This document shows, piece after piece, positions 43,932-53,210 of a stretch of DNA of 64,000 nt. Numbering within the stretch: position 1 is the first letter of the stretch; the number at the start of each line of letters is the position of its first letter. The position numbers and the translations under genes were made by a program. The DNA is from Bacteroidota bacterium (GTDB lineage: Bacteria; Bacteroidota; Bacteroidia; B-17B0; Aurantibacillaceae), in contig PLYA01000036.1 in NCBI GenBank assembly GCA_003153315.1, positions 80,638-144,637 on the forward strand, written 5' to 3'. The notes under the pieces were generated by a model. It was given only the letters and a program-made list of their open reading frames with translations, made no database searches and was not told the DNA's origin.

Positions 43932-46637
43932 TTACTCAATAATTACTTTTTTCACACTAGTGCCATTACCTTTATTTACCTGAACATAATAAATGCCAGA
44001 CTGACTATTAGGTAATGAAACCTGTGTAAGATTGCCGGTATTTTTTGTTTCAAATACTTTTTGTCCGAGAGCATTTAAAACAATAATAGTTGCATTTTCT
44101 GAATTTTCATTTAATAAAATAATAAATGAACCATTTATTGTAGGGTTAGGGTAAATCTTAATTTGATTATCAAGACTTGAAATCTGTTTTATCCCTTCAA
44201 AGCAGGTTGCATTTACATTTTGATTAAAATTAGTGATAGTAGAACAACCATGAGATGTTGATTGTACACCATAATTTGTGGTTATGGTTGGGGTTACTAC
44301 TATTGATGTACCTGATTGAAAAGTACTCCAAGTATAACTAGTTGCTCCAGTGGCTGTAAGAGTAGCTGTGCCGCCCACACATACTGTGTCCATACTACTT
44401 GATATAGTTATTGTTACAGGTGGTTTAACAAGTTGCTTTATGGTACTGGAAACCGTACATGTCTGAGCCGTACCTATTACCGTATACGTTGTAGTAACGG
44501 TAGGAGTTACAGTTACACTAATTCCATTTAAATTACCTGGATTCCACGTATAAGTATTTGCACCATTACTGGCCATTAACATTGCAAAACTACCATTACA
44601 TAAAGAATCAGTATTAGAGGATGCTGTTATAGTTCTAATAAGTTGCTTAAAAGTATTGCTGGACATACAATGTAAAGTGTCTGGGTGACCATGGGAGTCA
44701 GTAGTATCTTTTGTAAAGACGCCTGTTACGGTATAAGTTGTGCCTACAGTTGGAGTTATTGAAATGCTTGGTACGGTTTGGGTTGTACTCCAAGAATAAG
44801 TAATTGTTGTATTTGCAGATAGAGCAACTGTATTATTAGCCGTTAAAATGGCAGTACTACCACTACACAAAGTATCCATGTTGCTGGTGATATTTACCGC
44901 ATTAACCACTTGTGTAACCGAATTAGAAGCTATACACCCAAACTGGGTACCCGATACTGAATAGATGGTGGAAACAGTGGGAGTTACAACTATACTTTGA
45001 CTATTTTGTCCTGAGTTCCATGTATATGTCGTCGCGCCGTTTGCAGTTAATGTGGCAGAACCACCACAAGTTGTAATAGGACTACTTGAAATGGTTACAA
45101 CAGGTAATGGGTTTGAAATAGAAAGTACGGTAACCATGGCTGTAGCACTAGCAGAACAACCGTTTCCATCAGTACCTGTTACAATATAGTTTGACGTAGT
45201 ACTTGGCATAAAAGGAACTCCGTTTGTGATGCCTCCAGTCCAAGTATAGGTTGCCACTGCTGTTGTGGGTGTTAAAAGAGCTGTTAATGTTGCATATTGC
45301 CCCGAACAAACAGTAGTACTTGAGACGCTTATTGATGGTAGTGCATTCACAGTTATGCTTATTGACGCCGAATTAGAACATTGATTTGTATCAGTACCTA
45401 TTACTGTAAAGGAAATGGATGTGGAAGCTGTTTCAACTGGTGCAGTATATGGGGTTCCATTAACAGCACCTCCCGTCCAAGTATAAGTGCTTGCACCACC
45501 ACCTGTAAAAACAACTGTATTACCTGAACACACTGTTGCATGACTTACATGCGCTGTAACATGTGTTTTTGTAGCTGAGAATAAAACCTTGCGAATAGCA
45601 TTATTTACATTATCAGCTATATACAAATTTCCATAAGAATCTAATGCGGCTCCGGCAGGATATGAAAGTTGTGCAGCTGTAGGCGAACCACAATCTCCCG
45701 AATAACCCAAGTTTGCATTACCCGCAATAGTGCTAATTACTCCTGAAGATTTTACTTCACGAATAACTTGATTAGCATAATCTGCAATGTATAAATTACC
45801 AGAGCCTGCTGTTATACCCCAAGGATGAGAAAGTTGAGCCGAAGTAGCCTGTCCGCCATCTCCACTATAACCTGCGGAACTATTACCTGCAAACATGCTT
45901 ATGTTGCCACCTGATACCATACGTATCACATTATTCCCATAATCAGCAATGTATATGTTTCCGGAAGCATCTACAGTTACCCCTGTTGGGTTGTTTAACT
46001 GTGCGTTAATCGCCGGCCCACCATTTCCGCTATACCCACCTGTGCTACTACCTGTACCCGCCACTGTGCTAATAATACCACCGGAAACCATACGGATACA
46101 GTTATAATAATAGTCGGCTATATATACGTTTCCCGAAGCATCTACTGCTACACCAATTGGTTCGCCAAGTAGCGCCTGATTAGCCGCACCGCCATCTCCG
46201 CTATTACCTAAAACACCTGTGCCTGCAAAAGTGCTTATTATGCCGGAAGGGTTAACCATACGTACACAGCTGTTGTTTCTGTCGGCTATATAAACATTAC
46301 CTGAGGCATCCACAGCTACACTAAAAGGAGTAGATAATTCAGCTGATACAGCATTACCCCCATCTCCGCTGTAACCGTAAATTCCATTTCCGGCAATAGT
46401 GCTTATCTTACCCGTACTTGCAACCACTTTGCGCACACAGCTATTATTCATATCGGCTATGTATAAGTTTCTATATTGGTCTGTAGCTATGCCAGTTGGG
46501 TTATTCAACTGTGCAGCGTTAGCTTGGCCACCATCCCCAACATAACCTCCTGTGCCATTGCCAGCTACTGTGGTAATAATTTGTGCATTTATATTGAGAC
46601 AAAATGCTACTGCTAAAAGTGTAATTAATTTTTTCAT
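43932..46637 (-). CDS. NHL-repeat protein with Ig modules and type A T9SS tail
   Basis: A 901-residue secreted protein with signal MKKLITLLAVAFCLNINAQ. Residues about 20-360 contain six or seven NHL repeats of about 55 residues (LNNPTGIATDQYRNLYIADMNNSCVRKV), forming a beta-propeller for protein or ligand binding. Residues about 365-800 are Ig-like modules with Cys pairs and YTWS motifs. The C-terminus is a type A T9SS tail (IKIYPNPTINGSFIILL, IVLNALGQKVFETKN, NSQSGIYYVQV, VKKVIIE). Exported by Sec and T9SS to the surface. It converges with the ComM-like gene. Related modules occur in the 59278 gene, so gene families are shared within the window. Confidence 0.9.
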   Translation of the reverse strand: MKKLITLLAVAFCLNINAQIITTVAGNGTGGYVGDGGQANAAQLNNPTGIATDQYRNLYIADMNNSCVRKVVASTGKISTIAGNGIYGYSGDGGNAVSAELSTPFSVAVDASGNVYIADRNNSCVRMVNPSGIISTFAGTGVLGNSGDGGAANQALLGEPIGVAVDASGNVYIADYYYNCIRMVSGGIISTVAGTGSSTGGYSGNGGPAINAQLNNPTGVTVDASGNIYIADYGNNVIRMVSGGNISMFAGNSSAGYSGDGGQATSAQLSHPWGITAGSGNLYIADYANQVIREVKSSGVISTIAGNANLGYSGDCGSPTAAQLSYPAGAALDSYGNLYIADNVNNAIRKVLFSATKTHVTAHVSHATVCSGNTVVFTGGGASTYTWTGGAVNGTPYTAPVETASTSISFTVIGTDTNQCSNSASISITVNALPSISVSSTTVCSGQYATLTALLTPTTAVATYTWTGGITNGVPFMPSTTSNYIVTGTDGNGCSASATAMVTVLSISNPLPVVTISSSPITTCGGSATLTANGATTYTWNSGQNSQSIVVTPTVSTIYSVSGTQFGCIASNSVTQVVNAVNITSNMDTLCSGSTAILTANNTVALSANTTITYSWSTTQTVPSISITPTVGTTYTVTGVFTKDTTDSHGHPDTLHCMSSNTFKQLIRTITASSNTDSLCNGSFAMLMASNGANTYTWNPGNLNGISVTVTPTVTTTYTVIGTAQTCTVSSTIKQLVKPPVTITISSSMDTVCVGGTATLTATGATSYTWSTFQSGTSIVVTPTITTNYGVQSTSHGCSTITNFNQNVNATCFEGIKQISSLDNQIKIYPNPTINGSFIILLNENSENATIIVLNALGQKVFETKNTGNLTQVSLPNSQSGIYYVQVNKGNGTSVKKVIIE

Positions 46638-46709
46638 GATTTGATTTATTGCCGAAAGATACTTATTTTTTGATATTATTTAAAAACTGTTAATTTTTTG
46701 CTTTAAAAC

Positions 46710-48383
46710 CTATTTTCCTGTTAAACTCTTAAAAAAAGCGTTGGCTTTTTCATTATTAGGGTCTAATTCTTTTACAATATTCCAATAGATTTTTGCTTTT
46801 TCGTTGTCTTTCATTGCTTTTACATAATAGTACCCTAAATAACTGCAAGCATCAATCATATTGACTTTGTTGACAACCCTTTCTTCCGGTTTCACAATTT
46901 CAACGGCCTTTTCATAATAGGGTTTGGCAAGCCATTTTTCATTTTTAGCGTCTTTCACGTCTAATTGTAAATTAGTTTTCCCTCTCCAAAAATATCCCAC
47001 GGGATAGGTTGGCGGACTTACTTGGGTTAATTTAGAGAAACAAGTATCTGCTTTTATAAATAAATCCATAGCTTCTGTTTCTTTTTTCTCCTTTTGTTTA
47101 TTTGCGGCAAGAAAATAATAAGCACGACCTAAATCATAATAATTTTGTCCAGAAAGGGTTTTACCGCAACTTGGTATTTTTTCGTAAGAAATAATGGCTT
47201 TATCATATTTTTTTGCTTTCATCCATATTTTACCCATATCACCATATAACTCACAGTTTTTAGTGGGGTCTATATCAATAGCTTTTTGCAATTCAAGTGC
47301 ACCTAAAGAGTCTTTGCCTGTTTTAGAAAGCAAAGAGCCTTTATGTTTATAGTCCTCGGCTATATATTTAAAGTCTTTTCCTTCTGTTTTTTGAAAGAAG
47401 ATAGTAATAGCCTTTAACCCTTTGGAATATGCTGCAGTATCTTTGTTTCCCGTCTCATCATAAGCATACCCAAGCAAACGGTATAAATAAGCATCACCGG
47501 CATCTTTTTTCTGAATGTCTTCGATTTCCTTAATGCAATCTATATATTGTTTGCTTTCAAAAAGAAAGCTTGCATACCTGCCACGCGCATAAGGGTTATT
47601 AGTATTTAATTCCAAATATTTTTTGATAGACTCAAGCGCATTATTATCCTGATTAGCTTTGTGATATAATTCTGCAATCTCTATGTAAGCAGGAGCAAAA
47701 GTGGGGTCTATTTTAATGGCTTCCTTGTATTTCTCCAAAGCCAATTGATAATTACGGGCTCTTAGGAATAATTTCCCTTGGCGTAAAACAGCTTTTGGCG
47801 ATTTTGGGTTTAACTTCTGTGCGTCTTCATATTCTTTTATAGCAGGGCCACCTTCGGTTGGGTGAAGTATTTCCAATGCATCTCCTTTTAGTATATGCGC
47901 CTCTGCATTTTTAGCTTCTAATTTTAAAGCATTATCCAAAAGAGCTATCGCCTCATCCGGTTTTCTTAATTTTTCGGGGGCGGTAATATAAGCTTCGGCA
48001 AGCTCTATGAGGGTATTGGCACTTTTTGCACCTAGGGTTTTTGCTTTAAACAAGTTTGTATTGGCATCTGCCTCTTTACCTTGCAAAAGCAATACTTTAC
48101 CGATACCCACAAAGTTCAATCCATTAGTTGGATGAACCTCTGTGCCCTTTTTATACATGATAAGGGCAGAATCTGCATTGCCGTTCTTTAAATAATTCTC
48201 TCCAAAATAGAAGTAATTATCTCCTTTGCTGGGTTCTTTTGCAATAAGTTGTCTGAAATCTGCTGCTGCTGCATCAAAACGCTCGTTCTCGGTTTTGGTA
48301 ATGGCATCCTGTAGAGATTGCGCACTTGCAAAAAAACAAGAGCCAAGAGCCAAGATGCAAGATAAACGGATATGCTTATTCAT
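46710..48383 (-). CDS. Exported TPR-repeat protein
   Basis: A 557-residue protein with signal MNKHIRLSCILALGSCFFASAQ. From about residue 22 it consists of tetratricopeptide repeats (AAADFRQLIAKEPSKGDNYFYFGENYLKNG, ALEKYKEAIKIDPTFAPAYIEIAELYHKA, ALESIKKYLELNTNNPYARGRYASF, ALELQKAIDIDPTKNCELYGDMG). About nine to ten repeats are visible, with a longer insert between 400 and 480. It is a periplasmic or outer-membrane-associated scaffold; the partner is unknown. A TATTTTTG promoter box lies 22 bases upstream, and array E lies about 230 bp further upstream. Confidence 0.88.
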   Translation of the reverse strand: MNKHIRLSCILALGSCFFASAQSLQDAITKTENERFDAAAADFRQLIAKEPSKGDNYFYFGENYLKNGNADSALIMYKKGTEVHPTNGLNFVGIGKVLLLQGKEADANTNLFKAKTLGAKSANTLIELAEAYITAPEKLRKPDEAIALLDNALKLEAKNAEAHILKGDALEILHPTEGGPAIKEYEDAQKLNPKSPKAVLRQGKLFLRARNYQLALEKYKEAIKIDPTFAPAYIEIAELYHKANQDNNALESIKKYLELNTNNPYARGRYASFLFESKQYIDCIKEIEDIQKKDAGDAYLYRLLGYAYDETGNKDTAAYSKGLKAITIFFQKTEGKDFKYIAEDYKHKGSLLSKTGKDSLGALELQKAIDIDPTKNCELYGDMGKIWMKAKKYDKAIISYEKIPSCGKTLSGQNYYDLGRAYYFLAANKQKEKKETEAMDLFIKADTCFSKLTQVSPPTYPVGYFWRGKTNLQLDVKDAKNEKWLAKPYYEKAVEIVKPEERVVNKVNMIDACSYLGYYYVKAMKDNEKAKIYWNIVKELDPNNEKANAFFKSLTGK

Positions 48384-48405
48384 AATAATCCTAATTTTAG
48401 GGAGA

Positions 48406-48413
48406 CAAAAATA
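48406..48413 (-). promoter_or_regulatory. -7 box TATTTTTG before the TPR gene
   Basis: TANNTTTG box on the minus strand, 22 bases before the start codon at 48383. Confidence 0.45.
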
Positions 48414-48613
48414 CAGTTAAAAGTGATAAATCATAAAGGTTGTATGTTTTTGGCAAATATAGCCCGCTAAACTAAGTTTAGGCGGATAACTTTTTAAACG
48501 GTAGGGTTTTTTCGATAAGCGGTTAGTTTTAACAAAAAAAGTCAAGTCTAACTTAAAACTATTCTGCCTAAAAACTGTATTTTGGTCCGGAAACTTTACA
48601 TTTTAGTTCCGTC

Positions 48614-48781
48614 AATAAACATTATTTACTGTATAATGACCATTATTCCTCCAATAATGTGCATTATTCATTGGCTAATGAGTATTATTCTTCCTTCACT
48701 GAGCATTATTCTTTGGATAATGGCCATTATTCTCTCTTCACTAAGCATTATTCCTCCGATAATAAGCATTATTAGTTGCCC
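48614..48781 (+). repeat. Array E: degenerate 21-bp tandem repeat with inverted-repeat flanks
   Basis: Eight units of 21 bp (48614, 48635 ... 48761) and a partial ninth. Conserved core AATGNNCATTATTC, a perfect palindrome in AATGGCCATT at 48719-48728. The array is framed by ACATTTTAGTTCCG (48598-48611) and CGGAACTAAACTGT (48794-48807), a 14-bp inverted repeat with one mismatch. One plus-strand frame is open and would encode heptads such as LSIIPPI. The gap (48384-48875) has no gene. Confidence 0.92.
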
Positions 48782-48875
48782 AATGCATATCAGCGGAACT
48801 AAACTGTGTATTGAGGGAGCTTAAATTTTAAATTATCTCGAAAGAATAATTGGTAGTGTTAGAGCAATAGTAATT

Positions 48876-50591
48876 TTAGCTACTAAATTCCTTCAACTCC
48901 TTCCAAACAAAATCTGCTACACCAGCCATATACGCATCAGAGAAATCGAATTTAATACCCGCGGCTTTATATACGTCGGGTATGGAAACGGTATAACCCA
49001 AAGACAAAGCCTCTTTATATTGCACAATGGCTAGGGGTGCATTCTGCATAAAATTCTTCCAAACGGCTAAAGCACCTAATTGCGCAAAGCCATACTCTAT
49101 ATAATAAAACGGCACCTCGAATATGTGCAATTGAGCGTGCCACATACGTTTTACATTGTCCTGCAAACCGGTATAATCGAGCACACCACTTTCATATTCA
49201 TTATAGGTTTCAACCCAAAGTTTGTAACGCTCTTCGGTTATTTGCTTAGGGTTCTCATAAAGCTTTTGTTGGAAGGCATCTACGCAGGCAATCCAGCAGA
49301 GGGTTTTAATTATCTTTTCTAACTGCTCTTTTTTAGCGCGGTTCAAATCATGCGCATCTTTATAAAACACATCCCAGCGTTTCATGGATATAAGTTCCAT
49401 GCTCATAGAGGCCAGTTCGGCAACTTCAGATGGAACGGACTTGAACTCGTTTATCTTATAATCTTTGGTAAGGAAAGCATGCACGGCATGTCCGCCTTCG
49501 TGTACCATCGTAACCACATCACGTTGCAAACCAACGGCATTCATAAAGATGAAGGGCACACCACTTTCATATAAAGGATAGTTATAACCACCCGGTGCTT
49601 TGCCTTTGCGTGATGCCAAATCTAAATGCTTCATTTCCTGCATAGTATTTAAGCATTCCCCGAAATAGGGATCGGTAACGGTAAAGCATTCTATAGATTT
49701 CTTCAGCAACTCATCGGCGGTTTCAAAAGGGTGCAGGGGTTTGTTATTGCCTGTATCTACTTCGGTATCCCAAGGACGGTAAGAATCTGATTTTAATTCT
49801 TTTTTACGTTGCTCATCAATTGCCTTGCTTAGCGGAACGAAATACTTTTTAATACTTGCATGAAAACTTTTGCAATCATCTATATTATAATCGAACCTGC
49901 CAAGTTCTTTAAATTTATAATCTCTGTAGTTTTTAAAGCCTGCATTTATGGCCACCTGATTGCGCAACATTAACAATTCCTGAAACAAATTGTTCAGCGT
50001 ATCTTCATCTTGCTTTTTTCGGTTTTGTATAAGGGTGTAAACCTCTTCACGCACTTTCCTTTCGGTGTTCTTCAAATACAGCGCAGCTTGTTGAAGAGTT
50101 AGTTCTTTACCATCATAGTGTATGGTTTGTTTGCCGGTAATGGATGCATATTGCGATGATTTGGTTGTAATCTGACTTTGCAGTTCCACATTCTCTTCTC
50201 TAAACAACTCGATACTGTTTTTTACAGACCTTAAATAGGTAAAGTATTTCTTTTGATCTAAACTGTTTAGGTAAGGTGATGCGATTAGTTTTTTATTCAG
50301 TTTATCTGAAAGGGGGGCAATCTTAGGGTCTATCTCCGTTACAAAAAACTCATAGCTTTTGTTAAGCTCTTTGTTCTCGGTATCACAACTTTGTTTAATG
50401 TAACGCCAGGCAAGGTTTTCACTCACGGCAGCTTCCAGTTCGTTTACATCCAACATCCATTGCTCAAGTTCTGCCGAGGAAGAAATCTTACGGTCTAAAA
50501 GCTCAGTATATAAAGGCTTTAAATCATCCCAGGTTTTAATATCAAAGTCCTGTGTAAGATACTTACGGTTTGTTTTTTGTGTTGCATTCAT
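48876..50591 (-). CDS. pepF: M3-family oligoendopeptidase
   Basis: A 571-residue cytoplasmic metallopeptidase of the M3/PepF group. Zinc site MVHEGGHAVHAFL (HExxH-like H-E-G-G-H, about residue 360) with a downstream Glu in SVPSEVAELASMSMELIS. Other family stretches are KNTERKVREEVYTLIQNRKKQDEDTLN and PFYYIEYGFAQLGALAVWKNF. It degrades small peptides. Length is close to the usual 560-600. It lies alone; a decayed purT fragment is directly upstream (start side) and separates it from the TonB receptor gene. Confidence 0.93.
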   Translation of the reverse strand: MNATQKTNRKYLTQDFDIKTWDDLKPLYTELLDRKISSSAELEQWMLDVNELEAAVSENLAWRYIKQSCDTENKELNKSYEFFVTEIDPKIAPLSDKLNKKLIASPYLNSLDQKKYFTYLRSVKNSIELFREENVELQSQITTKSSQYASITGKQTIHYDGKELTLQQAALYLKNTERKVREEVYTLIQNRKKQDEDTLNNLFQELLMLRNQVAINAGFKNYRDYKFKELGRFDYNIDDCKSFHASIKKYFVPLSKAIDEQRKKELKSDSYRPWDTEVDTGNNKPLHPFETADELLKKSIECFTVTDPYFGECLNTMQEMKHLDLASRKGKAPGGYNYPLYESGVPFIFMNAVGLQRDVVTMVHEGGHAVHAFLTKDYKINEFKSVPSEVAELASMSMELISMKRWDVFYKDAHDLNRAKKEQLEKIIKTLCWIACVDAFQQKLYENPKQITEERYKLWVETYNEYESGVLDYTGLQDNVKRMWHAQLHIFEVPFYYIEYGFAQLGALAVWKNFMQNAPLAIVQYKEALSLGYTVSIPDVYKAAGIKFDFSDAYMAGVADFVWKELKEFSS

Positions 50592-50621
50592 GGGGTAAAT
50601 TTATTATAAATATACGACTCT

Positions 50622-50729
50622 TTACTCAGATGCAATCTTAATCTGTTTAGCCAGTTTAATGGCTTTATCTTTTACTGCGTTTACATCTGCGTCTACCTTA
50701 TCATAAGTAAGTGTTACCACCATGCGCCT
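50622..50729 (-). pseudogene. purT: Decayed C-terminal remnant of PurT
   Basis: The minus strand encodes about 35 codons, RRMVVTLTYDKVDADVNAV followed by KDKAIKLAKQIKIASE and a stop. This matches the end of formate-dependent phosphoribosylglycinamide formyltransferase (typically RRLGVALA..., then KA-rich and ending in QVKV). Upstream of the arginine the frame meets a stop within a dozen codons (TAA upstream of LCLY), and no ATP-grasp part is present nearby. PurS and GyrB genes are in the window but no other purT. The similarity is from memory. Confidence 0.5.
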
Positions 50730-50776
50730 ATATAGGCATAGTATTTATACTTCTATAGCCCGCTATTTCAAAAACT

Positions 50777-52960
50777 CTAAAACTTAGCCGCCACTCCCAC
50801 ATAAAAACTTCTGCCTATGGATGGTATAATACCCGGCCCCGGATACTCATTGGTGCGAATAGTAAAGTAATGTTCGTTAGCTAAGTTGTTTACACCTACC
50901 TTTAGTTTATAGTTTTTTATTTTTAAAGAGGCACTCCAATCCATTACCTGATAAGCAGGTATAATACCCACCTCAGCATCGGGACTATAAACAGTATTAT
51001 TCGCATCAGAGAATTGTTGCCCTGTTCGGCTATACAGAAATGTAGTAGAAAAACCCTTAAGTGCATAAGTAACCCCAACACGCTCTATATAGGTTGGGGC
51101 AAACTCAGCAGTGTTGCCTTTATACACGCCGTTTACATATTTAGCATTATCATACGCAAAGGAATTAAAGAAACTAAAATCTCCAAACTTAGATTGATTG
51201 GTAATTAGTTTAGTAACATTAAGCTCTATATACGTTTCAGCACCCATATAAACGGCATTGGCTACATTGGTTTCGTAGGTATAAGGATTTCCGTTGGCAT
51301 CTGTAAGGTTTTCTATAGCTATGGCATTATTCTTTATCATATAAAAACCTCCTATATCAAAATTCAGAAAATTCTTTACACTGCCTCTCCAGCCAAAATC
51401 GGCATTATAGCCTTTTATATCTTTTAAGTTCGGATCTATCTTGGCATTTACATCTAAACCCAAAGGATACAAAAAGGAATATTCAATAGGTCTGTACGCT
51501 TGAGAGCAGTTGGCATATATGTTAGTTGTTCTGGTAGTTTTAAATTGTAAACCCAAACCTCCTAACAAAATATATCTTGGTTTGTTTGAATTTACATTTA
51601 AGACAGAATCATTATCATTGGTAACATAACCTGTTACAGTAGAATTGATATACTCAAATCTTAATCCGGGTGTAACCGACAGGCGTTGCCCAATATGAAA
51701 TGTGTTTTCTACAAAAGGAGCTATGTTAAATGTAATAAAGTTGAGATTCTTATCGTAAGTTCTACTATATAATTTAAGGTCAAAATCAGAGCCTATAGAG
51801 CCCACGCCACCTTCTTCCCTGTTCATGAAGCCACTGAACACACGCACACCCGCTGCAATGGTTTGCCTGATGCCACCTATTGTATAATGACTAAGCAAGC
51901 GTAACTCGCTGGTAGAACTTTTAAAACTTTCGTTTTCCACTTCTCGCGGAACATAAGTATTAGTTGCCGTGCTGATGCTATCATTTGCCTGCGGGCCGCC
52001 ATCTTCGTTTCTCCAAACTATATTACGTTGACTAAGATTTAAGGCTGATTTAAACGTAATGAGAGTATTGTTTGATGGTCGGTATTCTGCCGTTAGCGCA
52101 ATAATATTCCAAGGCGTTGTCAGCCAGTTGCGCGCTCTAAACGATTGTTGCGGATTTTGTTTAAATTTAGCATCATCCAATCCGCCCGGCATGTGCAACC
52201 TGTTGCGTAATAAAGAATACTCTGCACCAATTTTAAATTTACCAGTAGGTTTGTATTCTATCCTAGCAAAGCCAACGCCTTGTTCCACCTGCGAGTTTGG
52301 TCTCCAGCCATTTAATCCTTCATACTGTATAAAAGCATAATAACTAAACTTCTTGATGGTTCCGCCAAAGCTGTTAAAGGAGTTAAACAACCTAAAACTT
52401 CCGGCGGTTTGTTCTGAGTTATATTCTATTGCTTTATCGGTTGGAGCACATTTTACTACGTAGTTTATAAGTCCGCCAAACTGAGGGCCAAACTGCAAAG
52501 ATGAAGCACCGCGTACCACCTCAATCCTATCAATAGCCGACATAGATGGTAAATAGTATGATTCAGGATACCCATATATATCACCCGCAATATTGTACCC
52601 GTTCTGCCTGGTATCTAACTCTACTGATTGTGTAGGATTTAATCCTCTAAAACCAATACCATTTGATGGAAACCCGCTGCTTTGTGTTTCGGAGAAATTA
52701 GCTCCGGGTATTCTTCCCAATACTTGTCGTGGATTATTTTGTGCCACATTTGCGTTTATACTATCCAACTTCAGCACTTCATTTTTCTTGCCCGAATAAA
52801 TAACACCATCGTGCACCTCTTCTAAGTGCCCCATTACATTTATATTATGAATACTGAATACTTCAACTTCGCCAAGGGTTTTAAGTCCTTTTAGCGAATC
52901 ACTTTGAGCCTGCATCAATCCACAGGATAAAACAAATAAACAAGAATAATTATATTTCAT
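50777..52960 (-). CDS. TonB-dependent outer-membrane receptor (iron-type)
   Basis: A 727-residue receptor with signal MKYNYSCLFVLSCGLMQAQ. The plug domain (about 55-180) has NNPRQVLGRIPGANF, GFRGLNPTQSVELDTRQNGYNIAGDIYGYPESYY, IDRIEVVRGASSLQFGPQFGGLINYV; the rest is a 22-strand barrel. Similarity is to FecA-like siderophore or citrate receptors. It takes up iron chelates with TonB/ExbBD energy (not in the window). The promoter region is an almost perfect nested palindrome (see 52966-53028), consistent with iron or metal repression. It ends with a strong aromatic FYVGVAAKF. Confidence 0.9.
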   Translation of the reverse strand: MKYNYSCLFVLSCGLMQAQSDSLKGLKTLGEVEVFSIHNINVMGHLEEVHDGVIYSGKKNEVLKLDSINANVAQNNPRQVLGRIPGANFSETQSSGFPSNGIGFRGLNPTQSVELDTRQNGYNIAGDIYGYPESYYLPSMSAIDRIEVVRGASSLQFGPQFGGLINYVVKCAPTDKAIEYNSEQTAGSFRLFNSFNSFGGTIKKFSYYAFIQYEGLNGWRPNSQVEQGVGFARIEYKPTGKFKIGAEYSLLRNRLHMPGGLDDAKFKQNPQQSFRARNWLTTPWNIIALTAEYRPSNNTLITFKSALNLSQRNIVWRNEDGGPQANDSISTATNTYVPREVENESFKSSTSELRLLSHYTIGGIRQTIAAGVRVFSGFMNREEGGVGSIGSDFDLKLYSRTYDKNLNFITFNIAPFVENTFHIGQRLSVTPGLRFEYINSTVTGYVTNDNDSVLNVNSNKPRYILLGGLGLQFKTTRTTNIYANCSQAYRPIEYSFLYPLGLDVNAKIDPNLKDIKGYNADFGWRGSVKNFLNFDIGGFYMIKNNAIAIENLTDANGNPYTYETNVANAVYMGAETYIELNVTKLITNQSKFGDFSFFNSFAYDNAKYVNGVYKGNTAEFAPTYIERVGVTYALKGFSTTFLYSRTGQQFSDANNTVYSPDAEVGIIPAYQVMDWSASLKIKNYKLKVGVNNLANEHYFTIRTNEYPGPGIIPSIGRSFYVGVAAKF

Positions 52961-52965
52961 AAATG

Positions 52966-53028
52966 ACCCTTAATTTCAGTGACAAATATTTAGAATAATT
53001 CTAAATAACAAAATACCCCATTAAGGGT
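52966..53028. promoter_or_regulatory. Nested palindromic operator, Fur-like
   Basis: An inner palindrome at 52987-53007 has perfect 10-bp arms TATTTAGAAT / ATTCTAAATA around one A. An outer perfect inverted repeat ACCCTTAAT (52966-52974) / ATTAAGGGT (53020-53028) shares exactly the same centre (52997). The inner sequence resembles the TTTAGAAT-N-ATTCTAAA site of iron-dependent regulators in Bacteroidota. It overlaps the AATATTTG -7 region of the TonB receptor gene. Confidence 0.75.
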
Positions 53029-53210
53029 AATTTTTGCGAAGATGGAAGAAGGCATTATTTAATAAGCTGATACTTATCAGCTTTTAGGGTGAGCAATGGC
53101 ATTGATCATATGTTATCACAACATTACTTTAGCGCCAACATTACTATTTATAACAATATTTAACTAAATAATATCTTATTTTGGCACAATTTTGGAGGGA
53201 TAAAATAACT

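Noticed and set aside
48582-48824. An 80-codon plus-strand frame over array E
   Set aside because: Same reasoning: Ile/Pro/Ser heptads produced by the repeat, with no start context.
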